Translations under genes and position numbers: made by a program
Notes under the pieces: generated by a model
Databases searched by the model: none
What the model saw: the letters and a program-made list of their open reading frames with translations, nothing else
What the model was told of the DNA's origin: nothing
Shown: positions 1 through 14,368 of the stretch, piece by piece
Layout: every line of letters starts with the position of its first letter
Numbering within the stretch: the first letter of the stretch is position 1
From: Xestospongia muta
Taxonomy: Eukaryota; Porifera; Demospongiae; Haplosclerida; Petrosiidae
Direction: 5' to 3'
Assembly: GCA_963693285.1 (NCBI GenBank)
Contig: OY848927.1
Location: forward strand, 1,242,501 to 1,306,500
DNA length: 64,000 bases

Positions 1-3000
1 ACATATTTGGATCTCTTACGCAATCCATCTAAGAAGTAGTTGACCAACTGACAAATCTCTTCTCCATTAACAGAAGTAAATGTGTACTCTTCACTTTTGA
101 CTGTAGTAATAGTAAAACTCTGTCCAGTTGCAGTTCTATTAAGCAAATACATCAATATGATCACTACAATAGAACAGTTTCTACAGTTAAAGGTTCTACT
201 ATTATCATGTCTTTACATTGAGTTAAGTTACTATCTATTTTTCTCTCTGTAAATTACAATGTCTAAGACTCATTCTATAGACTGCCTGGGAATGAGTCCA
301 TAGACAAGATTCCAAAGTTTACCTGCTTGAAGTGACATTTGTAATTTCAGGGAAGGATGTTTCAAGTAGTACATGTTCTTGATCATCCACAAAATATACT
401 CCAGTCCAATTAACAGCAATAATTACATCATTCTGAGGTAATGTGGGTCCAGAAAAACGATAGGCTTCAAAGAATTTGGAGAATAGAAGTGGCCACTTAT
501 ATTTAGAAAACATAACCAGACCTTCCTTGACTTTGTTACGATCAATTTGGCTACGAACATAAGGTGCCTAACAAAAAATAGAAGTGATATTTATAATCAT
601 TTCTTTGCCTTTGTGTCTTTGTATGAACTAACTTCTTTGAATGCTTTAACAATCATGCTTAGCCAACGTTCTTTCATTCCACTACCAGCAAGACAAGAGT
701 CTGGTATATATTGAGGTAACAGTCCACTGAGCCGTTCAGTACTAAGATCTGTACCAAACTCAATATAATATTGCTGAGCAGCTAAAGAGGCCAGGTCTTC
801 ATTCTATAAAAGAAACAATGATATAACTAACTGTATTAAAAATTGACATCATTTTGACTCAATTTTAAATCATTAAAAAGAACAGTTTGATATGGTCACC
901 CTGATTAGGGTTTACAATATATTGAACTTCAAAACTGGCATTTACCTTTTCACAGCGATACTCTCCAAACTTTATTCCTCGTATAATTTGTTGATAAATG
1001 AGGTTTGTTCCCACAGGATCCTCAGTTGGGTCATGCCATGGAGAGAATATTTCTTTACGGAAGAACAACCTCCATGGGGCACTCCTCTCCTGAGCTCCCA
1101 TTTCTTTAGCATATTGTTCACATTGTGAAATAGCATCCATAATGTGGTCACCTTCACTACCTAAACTAGAGACCTAAACAAAAAGATAGATATATCCACT
1201 AAATTATCTACTAATCCATTAAGCCATCAATGCATCTATATCCATCTGCACACATTCAATATCCATTCAATATCTGCTATATAACTTATCAGTAATTCAA
1301 CACATACCTTATCAAACAAGGCAATGTATAAAGAGAATCCAAATGGATCTTTCATGCCGATTCTTTGAGCAAGTTGTGAACATAATTCTTTAGCTGTAGT
1401 AGCGCTGTCAGCAAGAAGAGCCTTGGTACTACCATCCATAAAAGTAATAGGTAACATCAGTGGCTTCTTGGATTTGGTAGCCTATAAAAAATGAAAGGTA
1501 AATAGATTCGTGTTAATGGATGAATTGATGGAAAGATAAATCAGTACTTTAAATGGCTTTATACAAGGACTATTTACCTGTAGTTCTAGCCATGATGGAG
1601 GTTGTTGACGGGGTCCATTCTTTAGTGTTCTACGTAGTCTATCTTCACAATATGGAGCATAACCAGGAGGTCCCTCACTAATAAAGCATCGTAGATACTT
1701 AATGAGCTAATTAAAAGAAACTCAGAGTGAATGCAAGTTTTAAGAGGTTCATAGTTTGTCTTACTCTGCTACTCGGAGCAAAACATCCAACACAAAGAGA
1801 CAGCAGGACCCAGCCTCGAGCATGAGAGGACTTGTGTGGATTTTGAGTGAGCTGTTTACATATTTGACAATAAATTTCATCTCTTAGTTCTGGACGTAGA
1901 ATACCAAACCCAATAATAAAATGCAGTTTTTCAAGATTAGTTGTTGGACGAAGCAGAGCTTTCGAGGACTCTAGAACAGCATTGCCTTCTTGACTCATGT
2001 TCACAACTTCTTGTGGCACTTTAGTGATTTTTTTCAAAGTCATGGAGACTAGACGTCGACGGAGACTTTCTTTACGCCTCTCATCTCCACGACTCTAATA
2101 ATTTGAACAAGAATGACACCAGTTAAAAATCTATTCATTTACCTGTCCATGTTCATCATCATCTTCTTCACCATCTACAGTTTCTTGAAATTCTTTCTCA
2201 AGTTTGTTTATACCAGCTTTTGATTTACGACCAAATGTACCACTTAGTTTCTTGCGAAGGCCAGTTGGTGCCGCTTCTTTTGGCTCCTCTTGTGGTACTG
2301 GATCACGTTGGTCACCCATAAATCTTAGTATCATGATCCAAATATCCAAAGCAAGCTAGAAAATAAAATTATAATATCATGAACAAAACTAGTTTATTTG
2401 CAATTCATTACATAAGGGAAACATAGTAGTATGAATTTAACATTGACTTACTAATTGATCAATCTCATGTTTCAATCCCAGTAATGGATGTTTAATCTTC
2501 TTCTTCAACCAGGATGGAGTAGCATTGCCTTGAAAGTAAGTAGCAGCAAACTTGGCAAATTTGTACTCAGAAATGTCCTCATCCTCTTCATCTGGTAGAG
2601 TAAACTCTCCTCCTATAAATTCGGCATTTTCCATGCTATATACAAAATAGGTAAAATGACAATAAAACTGTAGTTTTGTCAATAAAATTTGTAGTGTTAA
2701 TGGTTTACAATTTGATCATGATATGCTATAATTACAAAAAAAATTTACTGTTTTGAAGATTTATCAGTGTCTTTGTCTCCAAGGAAATCAAAAATCTCAT
2801 CAACTACTTCTGAATCTTCCAATGGCCTGCCTACTCTGTTTTTGGCCTCTTCTTCTTTTCGTTTAGCCTCCTTTATTTTCTCTTGAGTCTCAAGGCGTTT
2901 TCTTTCTTCTTCCTCGCGCTCTTCCTTCTCCATTTGTGCTAGACGTTCCTAATATAACCAACATAGAATATTACCCCTGTCATTTTGGTTAGTTATTGAT

Positions 3001-6000
3001 CATACTCTGTGACGTATCTCCGCTTGTTTTCGTGCTTCTTCTTCTTCCATTTCTTTTTTTAACCTCTCTTCTTCCTCTCTACGAATACGCTCTGCTTCTT
3101 CTCGACGTTTTTTCTATGACACAATACATAGTGTGTTAAGAATGCAACAAGTATATAAAGTTACTGTAGCTACTATGTAGCTGTTCATTACCTCAATTCT
3201 TTTTTTGGTTGCAATGTTTTTGGCCAAGATCATTCTGAACAAAGATTGAAGTTTAATAATGTTGTTAAGACGTCTGTGATAATTATATCTGACTACCCAG
3301 CCTTTGCAACGCCTCTAAATTAGGGACTAATGATTGACCATTTGACAATAGGGTTCACCTCTTACCTGAAATCCAACAATCCTTCGATATGTTTTGATAT
3401 ACCACTTCCAAACTTTTCTTCCACGAAAGGCTGCTTGAAGTCGTATGAAACCTCGTCTCATTTTGCGATACTCACGAGACGTTTGTAGGCGACGCCAGTT
3501 TTTCTGAACTAAGAGAGCTGCTTTCTTTAACATTTTGAACTCCTTTCGAACACGGTAACCCCTAGTGAATTAAATAACAGGAAAGTATGATATAGATATA
3601 GTAAGTAAATTATTAATGGAATCAAATGTTAGATACATGGTAATGTCTTTTACCTAAAGGTCTTTTGTATAATGATGACACGACGAGTGAGTTGAAATTC
3701 ACGAACTTCTTCAAGTTTTTGATCATCTTGGTCCTGTGTGAGATACATGAAACTAAGATAGATAGATATGTCATAGTCTTTACCTTCAAGAAGATTTTAG
3801 TCAGTCCAATCTGGTAATCAGAGGTCTCTCCAAGGACCCTTTTGCAAACAACTTTGCAAGCCGTTTTCAAATCAGGATAATTAGCCAGCAATTGTGGTAT
3901 CAGATACTGATAACGATCTATAAAATGCTGCAGGAAAGAAAACCAATCACACCAATGAATGAGACAGAGAGAGAGAGAGTATTTACATGGAAAAGATGAC
4001 GAATGGGGTATCCAGCTCTTCTGATGCGAATTGTCTCCATCATGCCAGAGTATCGTAACTGGCGAACACACAATTCTCGTTCTATTGTCAAGGGACTTTT
4101 AGATTCATTAGGCTTGATGCAACGAACAAAGAATGGCTGACAAGCTTCTAAAGTTTTCATCAGAGCATCAAGAGATTGTTTAAACTGGAGGCCAAGTGTT
4201 GGGGCCTTTTTTCGAGTCTCAGTTGACTAACAAACACAATGAAATGAATTATTTAAAACATTAATGTAAGACTTACCATAGCTCTTTCACCAGAAAATAG
4301 CTCGAATAAAAATTTAGATTTGCTAAGGTGTAGCAGATCAAAAAGGTCAGCTGAAAATGTGTCTCTGTTCTTCTCCAGAAAACCATCGGCAGCATATAAG
4401 ACAATACCAGCAAAATGAACTATACCAAATTCTCGTGCAGCTTGAGATTTTGGCTTGATATAATGATGATGCTTAGCATGTTGTTTGTTCAATTTGTCCA
4501 ACATACTTAAATCTGTACCCTACATTGAAGAAAGATACATTGTTTGTTCTGTGTGCTGAAAAAGAATACATTACATACCTTAGGGAATCTACTCTCTTCA
4601 TCAATAAGTGATATAATATTAAGAGGCTTTTGTCCAATGAGGTCCAAAATTTCTTGGTTATCTTTAAACTCAATTCGAGACCTAATAAAGACAAACAAAG
4701 GAACGTCAATATTTATAAATTATAAAATTATTAAATTTATTAAATTTATTTGATTTTAAGTAGAGCTTCACTTAGAAATGCTGTTATTTGATGTTTCTTA
4801 CCAGTTGATTCTTTCCTTGTCATATTCAAGTTGTTCCAGTTTGAAGATGTGTCTGACAAAAAACTGTTGGAGATTCTCGTTGCAATAATTAATACACATT
4901 TGCTCAAAACTGTTCTTTCCAAATGCTTCAAAACCAAAAATGTCCAATACACCAATAGAAATATGCCTGCGAGATCTGCTCTCCTATTTCAGTATAAAAT
5001 AATGGTGTGGTACATTCTCAGCATATCATATAACTTACTGACTCCTTATAAATCGCTTTGTTGATTTTCTTCACAATCCAGATGAACATACGACCATATA
5101 TACCTTTAACAAAAGCATCTCGTACATTGCAAGCAACATTAGCAGCTATAGGACTGATAATACTTTCTCCATGTGTTATAGTAGAACGAGTACAAAGGGC
5201 CTTCTCTAGCTTGTCAGCAGGGACCTACATAAATGTTGTGATATGGGTTAATAATCATCTAATTCTCATTCTGGTATTTGCTGGTATGAGAATGAGACTA
5301 ATGTCCTATATACCTTCAATGCCTCAGCTACACTTCTGCATACATCTTTATTCCCTATATAAGATACAGGAAGATTCTGTTTCTCAGTCTCTTGGAAGTC
5401 AATGTTTCCCAAGTTCATGACAGTTGCAACGATTTCCCAAATTTGCCACTGTTCAGCTTCTGAAAACAGACAGACTGTCATTGCTCCTCGAGTAATTCTA
5501 AACTCTTCTTCATCAACCATATCAGAGACACCAATGTCTACTGTATTGCCCTGAGGAGAGAGTGTGTGTTTATTTACAAGTTTCTGGTCCACTAACAGTT
5601 TAGTAAAAATACCTTTGTCAAATAATTGTAATGCCAAGGGTCCTTGACAAGGCCAAGTTTTGTAAGATCTGATTCTTTCATTCCAGCAAGGAGACGATAA
5701 AAGATATGATAGTTCCTCTCTCCTTGTAACTACAACAATAATGAGAAAAAATTTTACACATAAAGAGTATTTGTATTTCTTGTTTCTTTGCAACATGACA
5801 AATGTATTCAATTAAGAATCTTTACCTGATTAACGATACGAGACTTCTCCAATAGGTATTGCTGGATTTTTGCTCCTTGGATGTGGCCATTTTTATCAAA
5901 ATGAACATCAATATATTTACCAAAACGACTGGAATTGTCATTACGTCCAGTACGAGCATTACCAAATGCTAGAGAGAGAGAGAGAATGATAATCACATCA

Positions 6001-7790
6001 GTTACAGCTGACATACTTTCTAAAATAGGATTAGTATCCAAAATTTGCTGTTCAATCCAAGAATGCTGTCCGCTCACATGAGCTAAGAATTGAAGAATCA
6101 ATTTGGTTGACTCGGTTTTACCTGCTCCACTTTCACCACTAAATAGAAGGCTAATAATACCAGCAAAGAATTATATGGAACTCACGTGATTACTATACAC
6201 TGGTCGTGGGCTTCTCGTACCATAAAGTGATAGGCATTGTCTGCAATGGCAAAGATATGAGGTGACTCTTCACCAATTCGTTTGTTAGTATAACGAAGAA
6301 TGTGTTCCTGATCATAGATTGGAAGGACTTTGTAAGGATTAATGGCAACCAAAATTGATCCAGTGTAGGTCTATTGGGTAAGAAAAGTAGGAGTGACTAG
6401 ATTAATCCATTGGGAATTAATAATCAGATATTATCATTTACTGAAGAATGAAAGCATTGCGTTATGCAATGAATACATAACTAAAGAGATATGTGTACAT
6501 GTACATTTGCATGTACATGTACATGTATATGTAATCACAAAATAGAGTCGTGCAGGAATGACTTACATAGATCTTTTTATCATTGTATCTCATCTGAACG
6601 TTATGCATGATGCCTGATTCGGTGAGATCACCTAACTGTATCATATCTTCAACACCTTCAACACTTGTCTGATGCATAACTTTGATACGATCCTTATCAC
6701 GTCTGGGATCAATCCAATGTTCCTAAAAAGAAAGTACAAAAGTCATTAATCTTCATCCTATAATTAACTTGATTAGGGATTGACCCTCTAATTAGCAATG
6801 TAGTTTACAGCTTAAGGAAATGTTAACCTTGTGATTTAGGTAAGTACATAATGTTTCTATCTCAAATATGGATTAATTTACATCCAATATAGATCAAAAA
6901 AAATTTTAATATTATTCAGGAGATGCAACACACACAATGGTCATGAATATTGTCAGTAAGGTCAACCAACACAGCTGAGCTGTACACAGCCTCACCCTTA
7001 TGGGAGTTATCTAGGAACTAAGTTAATGGAACTAGTATCTGTAAACAATCACATATTACTGATAATAACTAATGCTATGACTAGAAGGACAAGTTAAGTT
7101 GATTATACAGATTAAGGAGTGCAGTGGCATAGGTCAGCTCTGTAGTACTACCTTTTTAATTGCACAATTAATTGATTAATTTATTTTGGGGATATAGATT
7201 GATTTCCAGCCCTAACAAATAATCAGTTATTAGTATTTACTAATGAAGGGTTGTTTATTTTGTGCTGAATACAATGACTAATAACACATTAAATAAAGTA
7301 CAGTGCAGTTGCTGGTAATTGCTCTATTTTGCTAGCTACTATAGTGCATGCTTTTAGCACAAATTCTTCACTCTTAGTTGCTAATAACTACACCATCAAT
7401 TCCTTTAGCATTATTTAGTTGTTATACATACTTCTCCTTCGTCATCAATTAATTTGATCTGACCCCCATCTGAGAATTCTACTACAGCACCAATGGGCAC
7501 TTCAAATTCTCCACCTTTTGTGTTGTCCAGCCATACTCGATCACCCTGTAACAGAGAGATCACAAATGATACATTACTTGTAGTATGGATACTGCTAATA
7601 GTGCAGTAGAGTGGTATCATTCATTATACCCTCCATTCTATTGTATAGAATAACCTAAAACTAAGGGATAATAATTACAGTAAATTTTTTGGGTGGGGCA
7701 CAGAGCAATATCTTTATTTGTTATAAAATTCACTGCAGCTTTTATTTTCATTAGCTTGCACACTGTTGTACTTACTTTCTGTAACAACAT
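1..7790 (-). CDS. MYO7A: Unconventional myosin VII (MyTH4-FERM motor), 3' part missing
   Basis: Actin-based motor of the myosin VII class, which works in filopodia, stereocilia-like protrusions and adhesion. I join 28 exons, starting ATG 7790 (exons 7776-7790, 7432-7545, 6567-6722, 6186-6370, 6017-6138, 5826-5968 and so on to 323-567 and 1-135), about 1,567 residues. Seen in order: SH3-like N-terminus, motor with P-loop GESGAGKT, switch [10 protein letters not shown] and switch II DIFGFE, IQ motifs (3192-3733), a charged Glu/Lys/Arg single-helix stretch (2749-3113), MyTH4 (about 1578-2560) and the first FERM domain (1-1481). Exon after exon matches vertebrate MYO7A, for example [13 protein letters not shown] at 1106-1140. 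The window ends inside the FERM F3 lobe, so SH3, second MyTH4 and second FERM should lie to the left. MYO7A versus MYO7B cannot be separated; sponges probably have one copy. It shares a 190 bp promoter with the next gene. Confidence 0.96.
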
Positions 7791-7980
7791 AATGACGAAT
7801 TAATGGAGCTAGAGTAAGACGTGTACAGTAGAAACAGCTTTCTTTATTTCTCTGCAGGCTTCACGCCCTTTTTGTATTAAAATGGGGTTCCCATCACCAG
7901 ATAATAACAACGATATTCATAGTCAACTTTGACGCGCCCACTTATAATGAAGTCAACTACCCACGTGGTGGAATTTCACA
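7791..7980. promoter_or_regulatory. Head-to-head promoter between myosin VII and exonuclease gene
   Basis: The two start codons face away from each other across 190 bp. A palindromic E-box CACGTG lies at 7962-7967, 13 bp before the exonuclease ATG. No clear TATA box is visible. Bidirectional use is inferred from spacing only. Confidence 0.55.
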
Positions 7981-10900
7981 ATGGCCATGTGTAGGCTGAG
8001 ATACTATGCCGGAAGGTCAGTTAATGATTGGTAGCTTGTTATCATTATTTATATCAAATATCTAGGTTTGGTATAAAGGAACTTAATTCTGTGTCATGGA
8101 TACGCAAGTTAACCCTTTCTTCATCTTCTCCTCATCTTGAGATTACTGACGATGATATTAAGGAATTACCTCAATTAAAGTTTCCTGGTACTATATGCAT
8201 AATACGTGGGACCCAAGATGAAGAGAAATATCAGAAAGAAATTGATGAAATTTGTCAAGCTGGTCAGTAAATAGATGAATTAGTACCAGTATGTTAACTC
8301 CCAAAATATCAATGAATCAAAGATCATCAAGTGTGTCTTAATCCATTTATTTGTATAGTCTTGGCGCAACCAAACTTGGTCTTTAACCAACTGACTGTGA
8401 CATTTTCATGTACATCAGCATACTCCAATAAGTTATAGTCTTGGCTGACCAAACTTGGTTCTTTAACCAACTGACTGTAACATTTACATGTACATCAACA
8501 TACTCCAATAAGTTGTAGTCTTGGCTGGTCAAACTTGGTTTCTCAGTTAACTAAATGTAACAATTAGATCAGTATATTTTTGATGTTCTAGTAAAGTCAG
8601 GGTTGGACTAGATTAGTAGATTCTGGTAATGTTACTAATTATATTAGGTGTAGGTACTGCTTACCCAAAGTCTAATGATCTTTCAATGAAACTTGGAATG
8701 TAATATATATATCATAATATGTGCTCAAGACTAATGATCTATCTTTCTAGTGATTTCTGTTATAGTGAATTCAGTAACTTAGTATTAGACTCAGTCTACA
8801 CTAACCCTCCTCTATCTCTTTTATAATATACATTCATTAAACAAACATTAGTTACGCAATCAATGCTCATTAAATTAGGTTCCAGTACTCCCACTGTGCT
8901 ATGCATTGACATGTTGATATCAAGACATAATGGGAGTTGACATTATTGAAATAGATATGATGGGAGTTGACATTATGGAGTAAATCCAAATAGATACACT
9001 CTTAATTATCTTACAATTTTTAAACCCTTGTAATTTGGATGCATCTGTGTGTAAATTATCTCTAATTAATGTCTATATGGATATGGTTACAGACTATGTA
9101 CGTGACAAATGTAATTATTATATAATGATATATATTACCATTATGTGGACCTAGTCTATTATCAATGTACAATATTATTTAGTCCTGTTAATATCATATG
9201 ATAATTTGATTTTTTGTAGACTTTTCATCCGTTGGTATATGGACATCATCAATAATTAGGAGTTTATTTTCTATACAACCATTAGTGGAATTTTGTTAAC
9301 TATGTCATAACAATGGAAACTTAATAATATTGTGGAAACAAACTATGTCATGACCAATTGTGTTAAGAATTTCCTTCTCAGTGTTAATTTCTATATGTAC
9401 TTACATACACTGCTAATTGAATGTTTACCCTCAATATACTACCAGTATGTCATAATATCACAGTTATTGGGAATAACAAACTGTCTTATAAATTATAACA
9501 AATATATAACAAAACAATAATGTTGTCTAATTTTTGTATAGATACTGATAATTGAATATCAAATTTGTTAATTAGCAGAATTTGCGATATTTTTGAAAAT
9601 TAGTATCTTGACATGTTAAAGGTTGTTATATGCTCTTCTAATAAACACTAAACAATGTTCATGGACCACAGGTTCATGGAAACGATACCAGATTATAAGA
9701 GAAATTGTTATTATATTCAGTATTATTTTATTGCAGTCTAATGTATTCTTTATACTGTAATGTAGCATTACAAGTTTCTATTATTTCATTCTAGATGTTT
9801 TAGGTTTTGATACTGAGACTCAGCCTGATCATAATCCCAATTTTCATCAACCTCCATGTCTTATACAGTTAGCTACAGAGAATGTGTGTGTGCTTTGGAG
9901 AATAAGAAAATGGAATATGGGTGGAAGACGAACAACATGGCTGTCCTCAACTTTGACTAATATTTTAATGTCACCTAGTATACTGAAAGTAAGATGAAAG
10001 AGAGAGAGAGAGAGAGAGAGATCATGTTTTTCTCATTTATAGGTTGGTCATGCATCTACCAATGACGCCATACAACTCTTAAAACATTATCTCTTAGAAA
10101 CTTACAATATTCAAGATACATTTCTGTTAGCTACTCAACTAGGCCTACAGCAACTTAGTCTCCGTGGCCTTGTTGGAATGTTTCTAGGTCATCGACTCTC
10201 GAAAAGACAATGTAACAGTAACTGGGAGAGTGCTCAATTAAAGGAGGCTCAAATTTCATATGCGTGTGCAGATGCTTGGGCTTCGTTTAAAGTCTATCAG
10301 GCATTAATTAAGTGAGTGGGTGGACAAACCTTATGTACGTGTAGTAGCTTTTGTAGTATGTCCCATTATTATTTGCACACAATTGTATTATGACTACTAC
10401 AACAAATTTGTAATGTACAAAATGTAATTGTTTGTTTTAGGACAAACATCTCGGAAATGTTTACAGTGTAACTGTATGCTAGGAAGTGGTTGTGATGTAT
10501 AGTCCACTATATTGGTCATGTACTGTTGATATTTTGAATAATGGAAAGTGGTCTGTTAGTTAACTATATTAATTTAAAATAATATGGACATACAACAACA
10601 ATAGATTTTTTACTCTACTATATTCTAAGTTATTAGATGAGTATAAGTAAAGTGTAGGAATACTACAGGATAATCTGACAGTGAGTCATCCATATGTACA
10701 AATTAACTATTGAAATGATAGCTTCCATTTATAAAACTATTTCAATTATTTGAACTTTTAAATTATATTTTGGAGTGAGTATGCAGGAAATATTGACAGT
10801 TAATTAGTTTGAAATGTGTATAGTAACAGATTTGTGTAAAGTGATGACATGTATATCTTTAATGTATATGTTGTCTTGTAAGAATACACAATACAATATT

Positions 10901-13900
10901 ATAGGATTTTATTGTTAGTAGCGTCACAACTATTTTTTGTATTACTACTATGTATACATTTTGTAGAAATGAAAGTTTATACAAAAATGTCACACTGTTT
11001 ATTTTAGTAAAGCAAGTAGAAAACTGTCATACAGTAAAACACACTTCATGAGATAGTTTGTAGCTCTTTAATATACTCACAAAATATATAAAATTATTTT
11101 AACACGGGATGATCCAGAAAACATTGGAGGGAGTTGATAAGTTGGCGAAAACATTGGAGGGAGTTGATAAGTTGGCATTTTTAATGGTACATTATTGGCA
11201 TTGCTATCAATTAATAGTACATGTTAGGGTTACCCACCCTATCCCCTTCCTTTAATAATTCCAGTTACTAAATATTTAATTAGTAATGTCATTTTTATTG
11301 ATTGTTGATTTTGTTAATTTGTCCCTGTTATTATTGCTATTAATTAGGTATATGGAGGAGACTGAAAAGACCAAACCACACGCAGTTGACAGAGCATGGA
11401 ACCTTCTTAAACCCAATGACCAAAGAGTGATTATGAATGTAAGTTGTGGTCACTATGATCAGTTGCTATGGTAACAGCAACACCATGTACAATTAAGTAG
11501 ATTGATTTTATTTGGAACTGCTTGATTTTGTGTGAAATAGTTATACAAATCAAGCTAATCTTACTATATCTACTACTACTGTTGCATGTGTTATGAATGT
11601 ACATTGTGGTCACTATGATCAGTTGCTATGGTAACAGCAACATCACATTGCACAATTAAGTAGATCGAGTTTACTTGGAACTGCTTGATTTTGTGTGAAA
11701 TAGTTATACAAGTGAACTAATCTTACTATAGCTAATGCTATTGTGTGTACAATGTTATATTTTGACATACCTACTCACTCAAAACCCTATATCAAATTAC
11801 TGTGGTTAGTCTGATAGTAGTAATTGAGTTCCCGGAATTACCCTTTGATGTCTGACTGTTTGCCTGGAGACATTGTACTGCGAGTTTTGTCACATTTTAC
11901 TAAAGACTATGTTTTTTTATGTAATGGTATCTACATTGTCATACTTGTAATGGAAATTTGAAGTGCAATACATATATAATCTGAGTTGAAGTGATAATAG
12001 TGTAAGAATTTGAAAGTCAAGAGGTTGTGAGGTGATATCAAATATTAAATAATTTGTTTTTATTATCACTAGATCTCTGAAAAATATATAATGTGTCAGA
12101 AAATGTAGAGGGTTTAAAGATACTGTGTGTTGGACTGCATTCTTCTAGAATTTCTTAGCTTCCTTAGTTGACATTGCGATGATGTCATTATGATGCAATG
12201 CACTCAATTCTTAGCTTTAATACAATTGCAGACCTATGGCTCCAGCTATTAGAAACCTAGCAATTTTAACAGTAAACCAAACTATTCATTACAAACACAA
12301 CAGAAACCCAGTCAAAGCATTCCTGGAAGTTTTGTGTACTAATTATTGGAACTACCTATAATTAAGTAAAGTACTTCATATAATATATCATGTAAAATTA
12401 GTAGTAGTAATATATGTATTTAATAGTCTATTAGGAGAGTATGTTGTACAGTTGGCAATTTTTGGTCCAAGTTGTAGTAACTGGACTGTGTCATTTATAT
12501 TTAATGTTTGTAGACTATTAGTGAACAAATTTAGCGGTCATAGCCAATCAAATTAATTTACTAGTATAATGATGAGGGCATGACTGATTTTACATTTAGC
12601 ATAATTTCACTGTTTGCTATTCATACAGATGTATCACATATTGAGCCACTTTAAATTATTTGAAATTTTAAATAAATTGGTGGAAATGTGAGTTATTGGA
12701 GTTATGTGATGTATTTTATGAGTGAAGTTACTGAAGTGGTAGAGTATGTAAACAAAGTAATGGATCTTTTATCTTGGCTTAAATTATTACAGAAACCACA
12801 ACAGATTGATATTAGCAGACGTGTTAGTCTAATTTGTAAGGGAAGATTAATCACTGAGCACTAAGTTTCTGACCAACCGTTTAAAATGTGTCAAGTACAT
12901 GTACGACATAATGGCTCATTATAAATGCTAGCTAATTATGTAATACAGCTCAGTTTTAAGATTGTGAGGTAATAACAACTTTAGTAATAACATGTGCTTC
13001 AATTATAATCCAATTTATCTTAAATACGAGTCCCTTTCTTTACGTGAGTGGGTGTGGCACCCTAAGCATGTTACATAATTATCCTAAAAAAGATTGTACT
13101 AACTATAATGATTATATGACTTCATTGTTTACAGATAATTTTATTAATGTCTAGAATCATGACAGGATATTGAATACAAAAGAGATTAACTTTAAACATT
13201 TCCTTCTAGTGAAGAACTGTTGTTGGCTAATGTCTCTTTTGATGTGGTAGTTCTTACTGAACTTAGAATGATGCTTTTATTAGCATATTTTACATTTTTG
13301 AACTTTGCTTAATAATGCTAATGATACTTTAGAAGGTAGATACAGTTTAACATAATGATATGTTACTATCATATGTGGTACACACGTGTACCATTTTAAG
13401 TGATATATTCTGTTATAAACGTACCATTTAAGGGTGAAGTAATATATTCTCTGTCTTTTATACACATACCATTTAAGAGTTCTCTGTCACACACGTACCA
13501 TTTAAGAGTTCTCTGTCACACACGTACCATTTAAATTGTGAGCAATATAATCACTATTGTTATTCAGTATATAAAGATTTTGACAATTAAACACCTCATG
13601 TTATGTCTGACGACATATAGAAGTGATGTACCACCTGGAGGATATAACCTATAGTACTACCGAACAACAAGGCCCTTTAAATTTAGCTAATTCCTCACAC
13701 ACTACTCATCTCCTAGCTGTACTAATAAATCTTCAAATCATGAACACTTCTAATTATAAAATACTATTACATAACAATAATATAATTTATAGTGTCTTAA
13801 TTTTTAGAAACTTTCTGAAAGAGAAGGAGAAGGCTCATTTGGTCATCGTCGTCATTTTTTTCCTCAAAATACAAATCAGTTAAGTGCTCAAAACACTGAC

Positions 13901-14206
13901 TCATTTATCCCTCAGTACAGACGAGGGTCGCTGGTATACTATAGTGAACAAACCACCATCAACAAAGTAGCTAATTACTCTCAGCCTCATTATATGACTA
14001 ATAATCAAGGGGTGCGAGGGAGATCTGGTGTACCAATGTACGAGAGAGAAGAATATGAACGTAAAGTGACACGAAAGTGGACTCGAGGGCACCACAATCA
14101 AAATCGCTGGAGTCGAAATGCTAATCTTGATGATAACAATACTTCAAGGGGTGAGAATAAAAGTAATGACAATGTCAATAATGAAAATGCTCAAACTAGT
14201 TATTAA
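7981..14206 (+). CDS. DEDDy-type 3'-5' exonuclease-domain protein
   Basis: Probable nuclease of the DnaQ/WRN-exo/RNase D fold. Exons 7981-8015, 8066-8262, 9795-9988, 10043-10311, 11348-11438 and 13808-14206 join in phase to 394 residues. Motif I is GFDTETQP (about residue 80), motif II GHASTNDA (about 145), motif III YACADAWASFKVY (about 220); the Tyr before the last Asp marks the DEDDy subclass. The last 130 residues are a low-complexity Arg/Asn/Gln-rich tail (GRSGVPMYEREEYERKV). I do not recognise a named orthologue; plant and animal WRN-like exonucleases and the EXD family share the core only. Reading through the donor at 10312 gives an early TGA at 10313, and a small alternative exon at 10441-10471 would also end the protein, so short isoforms lacking the tail are possible. 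Confidence 0.8.
8263..9794 (+). repeat. Exonuclease-gene intron with a roughly 83 bp tandem repeat
   Basis: A 1.5 kb AT-rich intron. Between about 8350 and 8550 a unit of some 83 bp occurs three times (landmarks TAGTCTTGGC, CAAACTTGGT, CTCCAATAAGTT), the third copy diverged and truncated. No coding signal is seen in the rest. Confidence 0.7.
11103..11175. repeat. Short direct duplication in exonuclease-gene intron
   Basis: A 30 bp unit beginning GAAAACATTGGAGG occurs twice back to back (about 11117-11176). It lies in the intron 10312-11347, which otherwise holds only AT-rich sequence and the possible alternative exon at 10441-10471. Confidence 0.65.
11431..11745 (+). repeat. 160 bp tandem duplication spanning an exon/intron boundary
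   Basis: Copy one (11431-11590) starts in the last 8 coding bases of exon 11348-11438 and runs through its donor (ATGAAT|GTAAGT). Copy two (11591-11745) repeats it closely, but its donor reads GTACAT. The rest of intron 11439-13807 is AT-rich without a coding signal, apart from short CACACGTACCATTTAA repeats at 13380-13530. Confidence 0.85.
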
Positions 14207-14318
14207 AATTATATATATAATTTGTGTATTTTTCATTAACTTGCTTGAGAAATGCTATTTAATTATTACGTTTTAAATTTTGAATTATAATTGAGTGTTT
14301 GGGATACCTGTGGCAAGC

Positions 14319-14324
14319 AATAAA
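14319..14324 (+). terminator. AATAAA close to filamin start
   Basis: An AATAAA hexamer 113 bp after the exonuclease stop and 45 bp before the filamin ATG. If used, the exonuclease transcript would end inside or beside the filamin 5' UTR. Such hexamers are common in AT-rich DNA. Confidence 0.35.
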
Positions 14325-14368
14325 ACGTAAACACGAGCCCTGCCCGGCACTCAGTCAGTAAAGAAGCT

